DNA from: Thermomicrobiales bacterium
GTDB taxonomy: Bacteria > Chloroflexota > Chloroflexia > Thermomicrobiales > UBA6265
DNA: 64,000 nucleotides
Assembly (NCBI GenBank): GCA_019637585.1
Contig: JAHBVL010000005.1
Coordinates: forward strand, 219,969 to 283,968
Direction: 5' to 3'
In this document: piece by piece, positions 26,916-34,408 of the stretch
Layout of the letters: each line of letters starts with the position of its first letter
Position numbering within the stretch: the stretch's first letter is position 1
The notes under the pieces: model-generated
What the model was told of the DNA's origin: nothing
What the model saw: only the letters and a program-made list of their open reading frames with translations
Database searches by the model: none
Program-made: the position numbers and the translations under genes

Positions 26916-28541
26916 ATGACCGTCGAAGCGGCAGCGTCCAGGCGAGTAGGTCTCATACCGCCGGCCGGTCCGTTCAGCAACAGAGACGAATTCGGTCAGC
27001 TCGATCATCGCCGCGCTCCTTTGCTGGAGGGGATTGCGTCGTATCGCGATCGCGGCATGCTCCCCTTCTCCACCCCGGGGCACAAGCTGGGCACGGGAAT
27101 CGATCCGGAACTGATCGCGCTCTATGGCGAGCAAGCCTTTCTCTCCGACATTCCAGTCAGCGGCGGCGCCGACAGCATTCACTTCAATTGGGAAACCTGG
27201 CGGCTGGCCGAAGAACTGGGAGCCGACGCCTGGGGCGCCGACCGGACCTTCTATCTCGTCAACGGTTCATCGACCGGCAATCTGGCCACGCTGCTCGCCA
27301 CGATCAAACCCGGCGATGAAGTCGTCGTCGCTCGTGATGTGCACAAGAGTCTGCTCGTTGCGCTGATTCACTCCGGCGCCAAACCGGTGTATGTCGCACC
27401 AACCCTGCATAAGGAACTGAACATCGGCGTCGGCGTAGCGCCATCTGAGATCGCAGCAGCGCTCTCTCGCCATCCCGACGCCCGAATGGTCATCCTGGTC
27501 AGCCCGTCCTATTGCGGCGTCTCCTCAGACCTGCCGGCCATTGCCCGCATCGCCCACGAACGGGGCGTCCCCCTCTATGTCGACGAAGCCTGGGGACCTC
27601 ATTTCCACTTTCATCCGGCGCTACCACCGTCGGCGATGGATTCGGGAGCCGATGCCGCAGTGGCCAGCACCCACAAAGTGCTCGGCGCATTCACCCAATC
27701 GGCAGTGCTTCACGTCCAGGGCGCCCGCATCGACCCGAACAAGGTCGGCGCGGCGGTCAGCCTCTCCCAGACTACGAGCCCGGCAGCTTTCATTCTGGCC
27801 ACGATCGACGCCTGCAGGCGGCAAATGGTGCTGAATGGCGCCACGCTCGTCGAACGAGCCATCGAGCTCGCAGAGCGCGCCAGAACGCGTCTGCGGAGCC
27901 TTCCCGGCATCGGCGTGCTCGACGGCGCCACGCTTGCCGTGCGCGACTACGACCTGACCAAGCTGGTCATCGATGTGCACGGTCTGGGATTGACCGGGTA
28001 TCAGGTGGAGACCCTGCTGCGCGACGACCACCAGATCAACCCCGAATCGAGCGACACGACCGGCGTGATCTGCCTGATTACCGTCGGCGACACCGACGAC
28101 AGCATCGACCGCCTGATTCACGCGTTCGAGTCGATCGCCGCGACCTATGCCGGCACGATGCACATGAATGGCCACAACGGATCGAGTCTCCGGTCGTCGG
28201 GCGCCATCGTCGCGCCCGGCATCCAGGCCATGTCCCCGAGGGAAGCGTTTTTCTCCCGATCCCGGGCCATCCCCTTGCGCGAATCGATCGGCGAGATCTC
28301 CGCCGAGCTAGTCATCCCCTATCCGCCGGGGATTCCCGTGTTCACGCCGGGCGATGTGATCACCGCCGAAAAGCTCGACTATCTGATCGCCGGAGCGGCC
28401 CAGGGGCTCTACATCTCCGGCGCCGCCGACCATCACCTGCGCACGATCAACGTCGTCGACGCGCCTCGCAGTCCGTGGATGCCGAGTCCGTTCTACACGA
28501 GCAGTCAGCAGTCGGCAGTCAGCAGTCAGGACGATTCGTAG
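26916..28541 (+). CDS. Orn/Lys/Arg decarboxylase-fold PLP enzyme
   Basis: 541 aa, the short form of the Orn/Lys/Arg decarboxylase class (fold type I), without the N-terminal wing domain of the inducible E. coli enzymes. Motifs: FSTPGHKLG, the glycine-rich NGSSTGNLA, ARDVHKS, VDEAWGPHF and the PLP lysine K254 in ASTHKVLGAFTQ. The C-terminal domain has the PPGIPVFTPGDVIT signature. These enzymes make agmatine, cadaverine or putrescine. The choice of substrate is not decidable. Start supported by CCGGAG 7 bases upstream. The last residues (SSQQSAVSSQDDS) come from a simple repeat and are probably not conserved. Confidence 0.85.
   Translation: MTVEAAASRRVGLIPPAGPFSNRDEFGQLDHRRAPLLEGIASYRDRGMLPFSTPGHKLGTGIDPELIALYGEQAFLSDIPVSGGADSIHFNWETWRLAEELGADAWGADRTFYLVNGSSTGNLATLLATIKPGDEVVVARDVHKSLLVALIHSGAKPVYVAPTLHKELNIGVGVAPSEIAAALSRHPDARMVILVSPSYCGVSSDLPAIARIAHERGVPLYVDEAWGPHFHFHPALPPSAMDSGADAAVASTHKVLGAFTQSAVLHVQGARIDPNKVGAAVSLSQTTSPAAFILATIDACRRQMVLNGATLVERAIELAERARTRLRSLPGIGVLDGATLAVRDYDLTKLVIDVHGLGLTGYQVETLLRDDHQINPESSDTTGVICLITVGDTDDSIDRLIHAFESIAATYAGTMHMNGHNGSSLRSSGAIVAPGIQAMSPREAFFSRSRAIPLRESIGEISAELVIPYPPGIPVFTPGDVITAEKLDYLIAGAAQGLYISGAADHHLRTINVVDAPRSPWMPSPFYTSSQQSAVSSQDDS
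28500..28529. repeat. AGCAGTC microsatellite at the decarboxylase 3' end
   Basis: Four imperfect copies of a 7-base unit (AGCAGTC/GGCAGTC) read into the decarboxylase frame and supply its last residues. The period matches the heptamer array near 1.5 kb, although the sequence differs. Confidence 0.7.
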
Positions 28542-28587
28542 GGATGTTCCGATCCGGCGCCTGGCCCATCTCCTCACAGGTCAGGTC

Positions 28588-28732
28588 GTAGCGGCGATCC
28601 CTTGTGGTCGCCGACGGCCCGCAGGGCCGTAAACCGCCGCCACATGCAACGTCGTTGGCGATTGGCGGCAATTGAGGCTCCACTCCGCTTCGCTCCGTTC
28701 CGCCACCGGCGGGGACAAGCCACCGCCGCTAC
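28588..28732. repeat. REPIN-like inverted pair A (145 bp)
   Basis: The left arm GTAGCGGCGATCCCTTGTGG (28588 onward) and the right arm, which reads GTAGCGGCGGTGGCTTGTCC on the minus strand from 28732, match at the GTAGCGGCG box and the CTTGT centre. Internal pairing is kept by compensating changes (GGCGA/TCGCC against GGCGG/CCGCC). It fills the spacer between convergent genes and supplies the TAG stop of the aminotransferase. Confidence 0.75.
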
Positions 28733-29919
28733 CCGTTGGCGATCCTGGCCAGCCGCCGACCCGCGTCCTCCAGCGTGTCTTCCGATTTGGCGAAACAAAA
28801 CCGGGCGTGCAGGGGCGCGGTATCGGGCTCCTGATAGAAGGCCGAGGGCGGAATCGCCACGACGCCGGCCTCCCGGATCAACCAGGTGCAGAATTCCACA
28901 TCCGAGTCGAAGCCGAATTTCGAGACGTCGCTCATCAGGAAGTAACTCCCCGAAACGGGCATGGGCGTCAAACCGGCCGCGATGAGGATGTCGGTCAGGA
29001 GTTGGCGGCGTCGTTCGTAAGCGGCCGAGAGCTCATCGTAGTAGCCATTCGTTCCCGCCACCGTCAAGGCATGCGCCATCGCCATCTGGAACGGCGTGGA
29101 TGTGGCAAAGGTCATGAATTGATGGACAACCCGGACGGCCCGATTCAACGCCGCCGGGCCGATGGTGTAACCAATTTTCCATCCGGTCAGACTGAAGGTC
29201 TTGCCCGTCGACCCAATGGTCAGGGTGCGGTCCCACATCCCATCCATCGCCGCCAGCGACCGGTGGACGGCGTCGCCGAACACTATCCTGTCGTAGACCT
29301 CGTCGGTGATGACCAGCAGATCGTGCTGCTTGGCGAAGGCCGCCACCCACTCCAGCTCCGCCTGCGTGAAGACTTTACCCGTCGGGTTGTGTGGCGTATT
29401 CAGCAGAAGGGCTTTCGTCCTGGGCGTGACCGCCGATTCCAGCGCTTCGTGCGGCAGAGGCCAGTCCGGTGCATGCAACCGAACCGGCACAAACGTCGCT
29501 CCGGCCAGCAATGTGGCGGCGGGATAGGAGTCGTAGAAGGGCTCGAACGCCAGTAGCTCGTCTCCTGGTCCCAGGAACGCCTGAAGCGCGGCGTAGATCG
29601 CCTCGGTGGCTCCGGTTGTGACGGTTACCTCGGTTTCCGGGTCGATCTCCCGATCGAGCTGCGGCGTCCAGGTGGTCGCGATGGCCTTGCGCAGCGCAGG
29701 CTCGCCATGACTGACGGCGTACTGATTCTGCTCGGCACCAATCGCCGCAATCGCCGCCTCTTTGACGAAATCCGGCCCGGCGAAGTCAGGAAATCCCTGT
29801 CCCAGGTTGACCGCGCCATGCTCCCGGGCCAGCCGCGACATCTCGGTGAAAACCGACTGCCCAAACCCCGCGATCTTCGGGTGAGCAAACCTGCCTGCCC
29901 CACGCAAACTCCCAGTCAC
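28729..29919 (-). CDS. Class I/II aminotransferase (kynurenine/methionine aminotransferase-like)
   Basis: 396 aa from a GTG with GGTGGTG upstream; the family N-terminus (KIAGFGQSVFTEMSRLAREHGAVNLGQGFPDF) needs this long start. Fold-type-I motifs are NTPHNPTGKV, TDEVYDRIVF and GSTGKTFSLTGWKIGY with the PLP lysine at K240, then an Arg near the C-terminus in LHARFCFAK. This is the KAT/YbdL group, transaminating Met, Kyn or Gln with 2-oxoacids. Its stop codon lies within the repeat element downstream. Confidence 0.88.
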   Translation of the reverse strand: MTGSLRGAGRFAHPKIAGFGQSVFTEMSRLAREHGAVNLGQGFPDFAGPDFVKEAAIAAIGAEQNQYAVSHGEPALRKAIATTWTPQLDREIDPETEVTVTTGATEAIYAALQAFLGPGDELLAFEPFYDSYPAATLLAGATFVPVRLHAPDWPLPHEALESAVTPRTKALLLNTPHNPTGKVFTQAELEWVAAFAKQHDLLVITDEVYDRIVFGDAVHRSLAAMDGMWDRTLTIGSTGKTFSLTGWKIGYTIGPAALNRAVRVVHQFMTFATSTPFQMAMAHALTVAGTNGYYDELSAAYERRRQLLTDILIAAGLTPMPVSGSYFLMSDVSKFGFDSDVEFCTWLIREAGVVAIPPSAFYQEPDTAPLHARFCFAKSEDTLEDAGRRLARIANG

Positions 29920-29969
29920 CCCGTCACCACCGCCTTAATTCCCTTTGCCTTTTGCCCTTCACCCTTTGC

Positions 29970-31793
29970 CTAGCTCAAAAACCCCGCCTTCAACGCCACC
30001 GCTTCCATCTCGGCGATCGTCTCGCCGAAGACTTCCATCGCGGCCCGGAAGGGTTCGCCGGTGGTCGGATCGACGCCAGCCTTCTGCAGCAACGACACGG
30101 GGTAATCCGATCCGCCCGCCCGCAGCATATCCAGATAGCGTTCGGCGCTCGATTCGCCGTTGTCCCGGATCGCTTTGGCCAGCGCGATGGCGGAAGAGAT
30201 ACCGGTCGAATACTGATAGACGTAGAAGGCGTGATAGAAGTGAGGAACTCGGCACCACTCCATCCTCGACCGGTCGTCGTTGAGCACACCCGGACGATAG
30301 ACGTCGGCCGCTCCGCCGTAAATCTCCATCAGCGTTTCACGTGTCAGCGGCTCGCCTGCTTCGGCCCGACGATGGGTCTGGTACTCGTAATCGGCAAACA
30401 TCGTCTGACGAACCAGCGTGCCGTTGATCGTGTCGGCGAAGCGGTCGAGAATGCTGAACCGCTCGATCAACGCATCTTCCGGCAGCGACCGGAGGAGATC
30501 CCAGGTCAGGAGCACCTCATTGACCGTCGACGCGATTTCGGCGCTGAAGATCGTGTAGTCGGCGTAGTGATAGGGCTGGGCGTTCATGGCGTAGTAGGAA
30601 TGCATGGCATGCCCGGCTTCGTGGGCCAGCGTGTAGACATGATCCATGGAGCCATTCCAGTTCATCAGCATAACTGGCAGCGACCCGTAGGTGGACGTCG
30701 AATATGCGCCGGACCGTTTCCCCTGCGTTTCATGCCAGTCGACGACCCGCTTGTCGAAGAGCATCTGCAGGTCGTCGACATACTGCTGTCCGAGCGCGGA
30801 GACGCCCTTCAGCACGATGTCGATCGCTTCGCTGATCGAGTATTTCGCCTCCGGCTCAGGGGCAAGCGGCACGTACACGTCATAGAGCGCCAGATCGTCC
30901 AGACCCAGGATGCGCGACCGGAGCGAAAAGAACCGTTCGATGATCGGCGAGTTCTCCCGAACCGCCTGGATCAGCGCGTCGTAGACCGATTCATCGATGT
31001 TGTTCCCGTAAAGGGCTGCCTGCCGGGCCGAGTCATACCCTCTGGCTCGTGAGTAGAAGACATCAGAGCGGACCGACGCCGCATGCAAACTGGCGATCGA
31101 ATTGAGGTGCCCTTCGTACTCCGTCATCAGCGAGTCGTAGGCGGCGCTGCGAATCTCCCGGTTCTTGCTTTGCAACAGGAGTTGGTAACGCCCTCTGGTC
31201 AGCTTGACGTCGTTGCCATCGTCATCCTTGACCACGCCGAAGTCGAGATCGGCGTCATTGAGTGCAGAAAAGGAATCGGGCACACCGCGAGCGACATCGT
31301 AGGAACCGGCCAGCAGCTCCTCGACTTCGATCGATCGGGTGTAGGGCCGCATCCGGCCAATCCCTTCCAGCGTGTGGGCATACCCTGCCAGCGCGGCATC
31401 CGACGCCAGCGCCTCGAACCGCTCGGCGTCGAGTTGAAGCAGCTCCGGCCGAAAAAATGCCAGCTGCTGGCTCGCCCCGATAGCCATCGTGATCGCCCGG
31501 TCGTAGGCGGCCTGGCGCTCCGCATTGCCGAGATCCTCGTCGTGACGCATGTGCGCGTAGGTCGCCAGACGGTCGATCGTCAGGCTGGCGGCATTGATGT
31601 CGTCCAGCGCCTGCTTCAGCCGCTCCGCCGACTCGCCCAGGTTTCCCCGGTGCGCTACTGCTTTCGCCACCAGATCCGGAGCAGCGGCAAGGTCTGCTTC
31701 CCACTCGGCATCCGACGGGTAATAGGAGGACAGATCCCACGTTTCTTCGACAGGGATATCGGCTCGCGTTGGTTGTTCAGTAGCGACGGACAT
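29970..31793 (-). CDS. pepF: Oligoendopeptidase F
   Basis: 607 aa. The ATG at 31793 has AAGGAG 6 bases upstream. PepF is a cytoplasmic zinc metallopeptidase (family M3B) that degrades peptides of about 7-17 residues. The zinc motif HEAGHAMHS and the downstream Glu in YTIFSAEIASTVNE are present, with the N-terminal helical PepF domain (ETWDLSSYYPSDAEWEADL) and the C-terminal YGGAADVYRPGV and HFYHAFYVYQYSTG boxes. It lies 50 bases upstream of the aminotransferase start on the same strand and may share its transcript. Confidence 0.94.
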   Translation of the reverse strand: MSVATEQPTRADIPVEETWDLSSYYPSDAEWEADLAAAPDLVAKAVAHRGNLGESAERLKQALDDINAASLTIDRLATYAHMRHDEDLGNAERQAAYDRAITMAIGASQQLAFFRPELLQLDAERFEALASDAALAGYAHTLEGIGRMRPYTRSIEVEELLAGSYDVARGVPDSFSALNDADLDFGVVKDDDGNDVKLTRGRYQLLLQSKNREIRSAAYDSLMTEYEGHLNSIASLHAASVRSDVFYSRARGYDSARQAALYGNNIDESVYDALIQAVRENSPIIERFFSLRSRILGLDDLALYDVYVPLAPEPEAKYSISEAIDIVLKGVSALGQQYVDDLQMLFDKRVVDWHETQGKRSGAYSTSTYGSLPVMLMNWNGSMDHVYTLAHEAGHAMHSYYAMNAQPYHYADYTIFSAEIASTVNEVLLTWDLLRSLPEDALIERFSILDRFADTINGTLVRQTMFADYEYQTHRRAEAGEPLTRETLMEIYGGAADVYRPGVLNDDRSRMEWCRVPHFYHAFYVYQYSTGISSAIALAKAIRDNGESSAERYLDMLRAGGSDYPVSLLQKAGVDPTTGEPFRAAMEVFGETIAEMEAVALKAGFLS

Positions 31794-31869
31794 GGAAACT
31801 CCTTCGACAAGCGCTAGCACATTCGGTTGCCAACTATAGCCGCCGGTGACAGGAAAAGCGGCGCCAGTC

Positions 31870-32010
31870 CTATGGATAAATCCAAAGGCTAAGACGCCTG
31901 GTTCCTGTTGTCAGGATCGCCTCTATCCAACAACCCGCTCGTCGGATGGCGCCACGCGCACCCACGACGGCCCAGGCGTCTTAGCCCGGGCGTTTCAACG
32001 CCGGGTCCCG
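31870..32010. repeat. REPIN-like inverted pair B (about 140 bp)
   Basis: GGCTAAGACGCC at 31887-31898 and its exact reverse complement GGCGTCTTAGCC at 31975-31986 face each other. Each box has its own hairpin on the outer side: TGGAT/ATCCA on the left and CCGGGCGTT-tc-AACGCCGGG (one mismatch) on the right. It lies in the 389-bp spacer between divergent pepF and nadA. Confidence 0.8.
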
Positions 32011-32049
32011 GGACGTGACTAACAGCGCGCAATACGACTTAGTGTCACA

Positions 32050-32078
32050 TTGACAATTACTCACGACCTGCGTAGTCT
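32050..32078 (+). promoter_or_regulatory. Likely promoter of nadA
   Basis: A perfect TTGACA (32050-32055) is followed after 17 bases by TAGTCT (32073-32078). Transcription would begin near 32085, leaving a leader of about 98 bases before nadA. No NadR-, NrtR- or NiaR-type operator was recognised. Confidence 0.5.
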
Positions 32079-32182
32079 GAAGCGAATTGCAGCGATGTCT
32101 GCGCCCGGCGATCGCCAAATGCGCACATCGCGACCCCGGTAGAGTCATTCCCGGGGCATTCGTGAAAGTTGGAAACAGGACA

Positions 32183-33433
32183 ATGACCTCGATCATCAAC
32201 CCGAATCAGCTGCGTGGCGCCGATCCGCTGCCATATGGGTCGAAACCCAACACCTGGTTCGACAACACGCAGCTCGGCACGGCGACCTGCGTTCCCGAAG
32301 AGGGAACCGGCGCTTACGAGACATTGCTCACCTATGGCGCCACGCCCCTTCGCCAGGAGCGGATTCCACGCGACTACTTCAAGATGCCCGCCGAGGAGCG
32401 GGACGCCCGCACCTGGGAGCTGCGCCGGGCGATCGGCGACCAGCTGGTCATCCTCGGTCACCACTACCAGCGCGACGAAGTTGTGCAGTTTGCCGATTTT
32501 CGGGGCGATTCCTTCAAGCTCTCCCAGCAGGCAGCCAGCCGCACCGATGCCGATGTGATCCTCTTCTGCGGCGTCCATTTCATGGCCGAAAGCGCCGATA
32601 TCCTGGGCCAGCCGCACCAGCAGGTCATTCTGCCGAACCTGGAAGCCGGCTGCTCTATGGCCGACATGGCCAAACCGGATGACGTGATGGCCGCCTGGAA
32701 CCAGCTTCGCGATCTGGGCATCGGCGACATCATTCCGGTGACCTATATGAACTCCGCGGCCAGTCTGAAAGCCTTCTGCGGCCGTCATGGCGGCATCGTC
32801 TGCACCTCATCGAACGCACCACGCGTCTACGACTGGGCATTCGAACGGGGCCAGCGCATCATCTTCTTCCCCGACGAGCACCTCGGTCGCAACACTGCGA
32901 TCAAGAAGGGCATCCCCCACGACAAAATGGTGGTCTGGGACCCGTTTCTTCCCATGGGGGGCAACACGCCGGAACAGCTGCGCAATGCGGTGGTCATTCT
33001 CTGGAAGGGCTACTGCTCCGTCCATGCCCGATTCAGCGTGGAACAGGTGGAAGCCGCGCGAGCGCAGTTTCCGGACGTCAACATCCTCGTTCACCCGGAA
33101 TGCCGGCACGAGGTCGTGGACATCTCCGACTACGACGGATCGACCGAGTACATCATCAACATCGTCCGCGACGCGCCATCCGGCTCGACCTGGGCTATCG
33201 GCACCGAAATCAATCTGGTCAATCGCCTCCAGGACGAAATGCCGGACAAGACGATCTTCTGTCTCGATCCGGTCATCTGTCCCTGCTCGACGATGTACCG
33301 CGTCCATCCCGCCTATGTGCTCTGGTCGCTGGAGCATCTGGCAGCCGGCGAAATCGTGAATCGCATCACGGTCGATCCTGAAACAAAGCGGGACGCGCTC
33401 ATTGCGCTCGACCGGATGCTTTCCGTACCCTAG
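32183..33433 (+). CDS. nadA: Quinolinate synthase A
   Basis: 416 aa from the ATG with an AGGA just upstream. NadA condenses iminoaspartate with dihydroxyacetone phosphate to quinolinate in de novo NAD synthesis, using a [4Fe-4S] cluster. The three cluster cysteines fit LFCGVHFMAES, VHPECRHEV and CPCSTMYRVHP; ILGHHYQRDEVVQFADFRGDS and the GDIIPVTYMNS box are typical. The protein is of the long form, with an N-terminal extension of about 80 residues. nadB and nadC are not adjacent. Confidence 0.94.
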   Translation: MTSIINPNQLRGADPLPYGSKPNTWFDNTQLGTATCVPEEGTGAYETLLTYGATPLRQERIPRDYFKMPAEERDARTWELRRAIGDQLVILGHHYQRDEVVQFADFRGDSFKLSQQAASRTDADVILFCGVHFMAESADILGQPHQQVILPNLEAGCSMADMAKPDDVMAAWNQLRDLGIGDIIPVTYMNSAASLKAFCGRHGGIVCTSSNAPRVYDWAFERGQRIIFFPDEHLGRNTAIKKGIPHDKMVVWDPFLPMGGNTPEQLRNAVVILWKGYCSVHARFSVEQVEAARAQFPDVNILVHPECRHEVVDISDYDGSTEYIINIVRDAPSGSTWAIGTEINLVNRLQDEMPDKTIFCLDPVICPCSTMYRVHPAYVLWSLEHLAAGEIVNRITVDPETKRDALIALDRMLSVP

Positions 33434-33469
33434 ATCGCAAAGCCAGTCCAAGAAAGGATGTCCGGGGAC

Positions 33470-33949
33470 ATGGACTACACCGTTCCTGACGTTGGGGATG
33501 ATGCGCCCGACTTCACCCTCGAGGGATCGTCCGGCGTGACCGTTTCTCTCAAAGACCTGCGGGGCGACAGCCGGGCGGTCCTCTTCTTCTATCCTCGTGA
33601 CTTCACCACGGGATGCCAGAACCAGCTGGTGGCGGCAGGCGAGGCGATCGAGCAGTTCCAGGCAGCCGAGACCATGCTCTTTGGCATCAATTTCGGTGAC
33701 GCGGAGAGCCATTTGCTCTTCCGAACCTCGATGAGCCTGCCCTTCGAGCTCCTCGTCGATCGTGGCATGGCTGTGGCCAGAGCCTATGGCGTCCTCAACC
33801 CCGATCCCGACAAACCCGGCGAATTCCTCGATTCGGTGAATCGCACCGTGCTCGTCGTGGGAAAGAACGGCCGGATTCTCTACCGCAGAGCAGGCGCTCC
33901 GCCCGTCGAGGAGATCCTCGACGCCATCACCTCGGCAAACGACGATTAG
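33470..33949 (+). CDS. Peroxiredoxin (Bcp/AhpC-TSA family)
   Basis: 159 aa from the ATG at 33470. The in-frame ATG at 33458 directly abuts its AAAGG and is less likely to be the start. The peroxidatic site is PRDFTTGC, matching PxxxTxxC. The second Cys usually found five residues later in Bcp enzymes is replaced (CQNQLV), so this would work as a 1-Cys type or use a partner thiol. DVGDDAPDFTLEGSSG and the VNRTVLVVGKNGRILYRR strand fit the thioredoxin fold. It follows nadA after 36 bases. Confidence 0.85.
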   Translation: MDYTVPDVGDDAPDFTLEGSSGVTVSLKDLRGDSRAVLFFYPRDFTTGCQNQLVAAGEAIEQFQAAETMLFGINFGDAESHLLFRTSMSLPFELLVDRGMAVARAYGVLNPDPDKPGEFLDSVNRTVLVVGKNGRILYRRAGAPPVEEILDAITSANDD

Positions 33950-33981
33950 TCTACGTTCTTCAGGACGCGCTTTCGTCCTTC

Positions 33982-34128
33982 GTAGCTGCAGACCCCCGTG
34001 TCTGCCGAGTCTCGCGAGGGTGGCGCCAGGCGATGAGTGCGTGCGCATCAGACGAGCGATCGATGAGCTCGGTGGCCATTGACGACAGCGTTTCCCATGG
34101 GAAAGCAGACACGGGGATCTGCGGCTAC
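33982..34128. repeat. REPIN-like inverted pair A' (147 bp)
   Basis: GTAGCTGCAGACCCCCGTGTCTGC at 33982-34005 is matched in 22 of 24 positions by the reverse complement of 34105-34128. Each arm folds by itself (GCAGA/TCTGC). The GTAGC start and the CCC.TGTG centre match the element near 28.6 kb, and the overall length is almost identical (147 against 145 bp). Confidence 0.8.
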
Positions 34129-34231
34129 ACGGCGGTGAGATCGCTGTCAAAGTCGTGTTCATCGCCCAATGAACAGAGAACCCATCCCGACGACTGCGTG
34201 GAATCCGGGAACGATTTCACCGCGAAGGACA

Positions 34232-34263
34232 AGGCGTCTTAGCCACCGGTTTTCAACCGGTGG
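34232..34263. repeat. REP-like palindrome (TTAGCC family), single copy
   Basis: AGGCGTCTTAGCC runs into CCACCGGTT-ttc-AACCGGTGG. The rest of the 459-bp spacer between the peroxiredoxin and glgP, apart from the inverted pair at 33982-34128, shows no gene. Confidence 0.75.
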
Positions 34264-34408
34264 ATTCCCACGGTGGATCCGTGTCCATTTCCAGCCTCGG
34301 GACGGAGTGCGCGTGGTAAGTTATGCCGGTTGTTTCCGGCGCAGCGGGCAGCCCCGCATCTCGGGTCCCGGTCCATGAGCCTGCTGCGAAGCGCGAGGTA
34401 CATCATCA

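Noticed and set aside
28588..28732. MITE with target-site duplication
   Set aside because: Inverted ends are present, but no duplicated flanking bases could be identified, so REPIN-like is the safer name.
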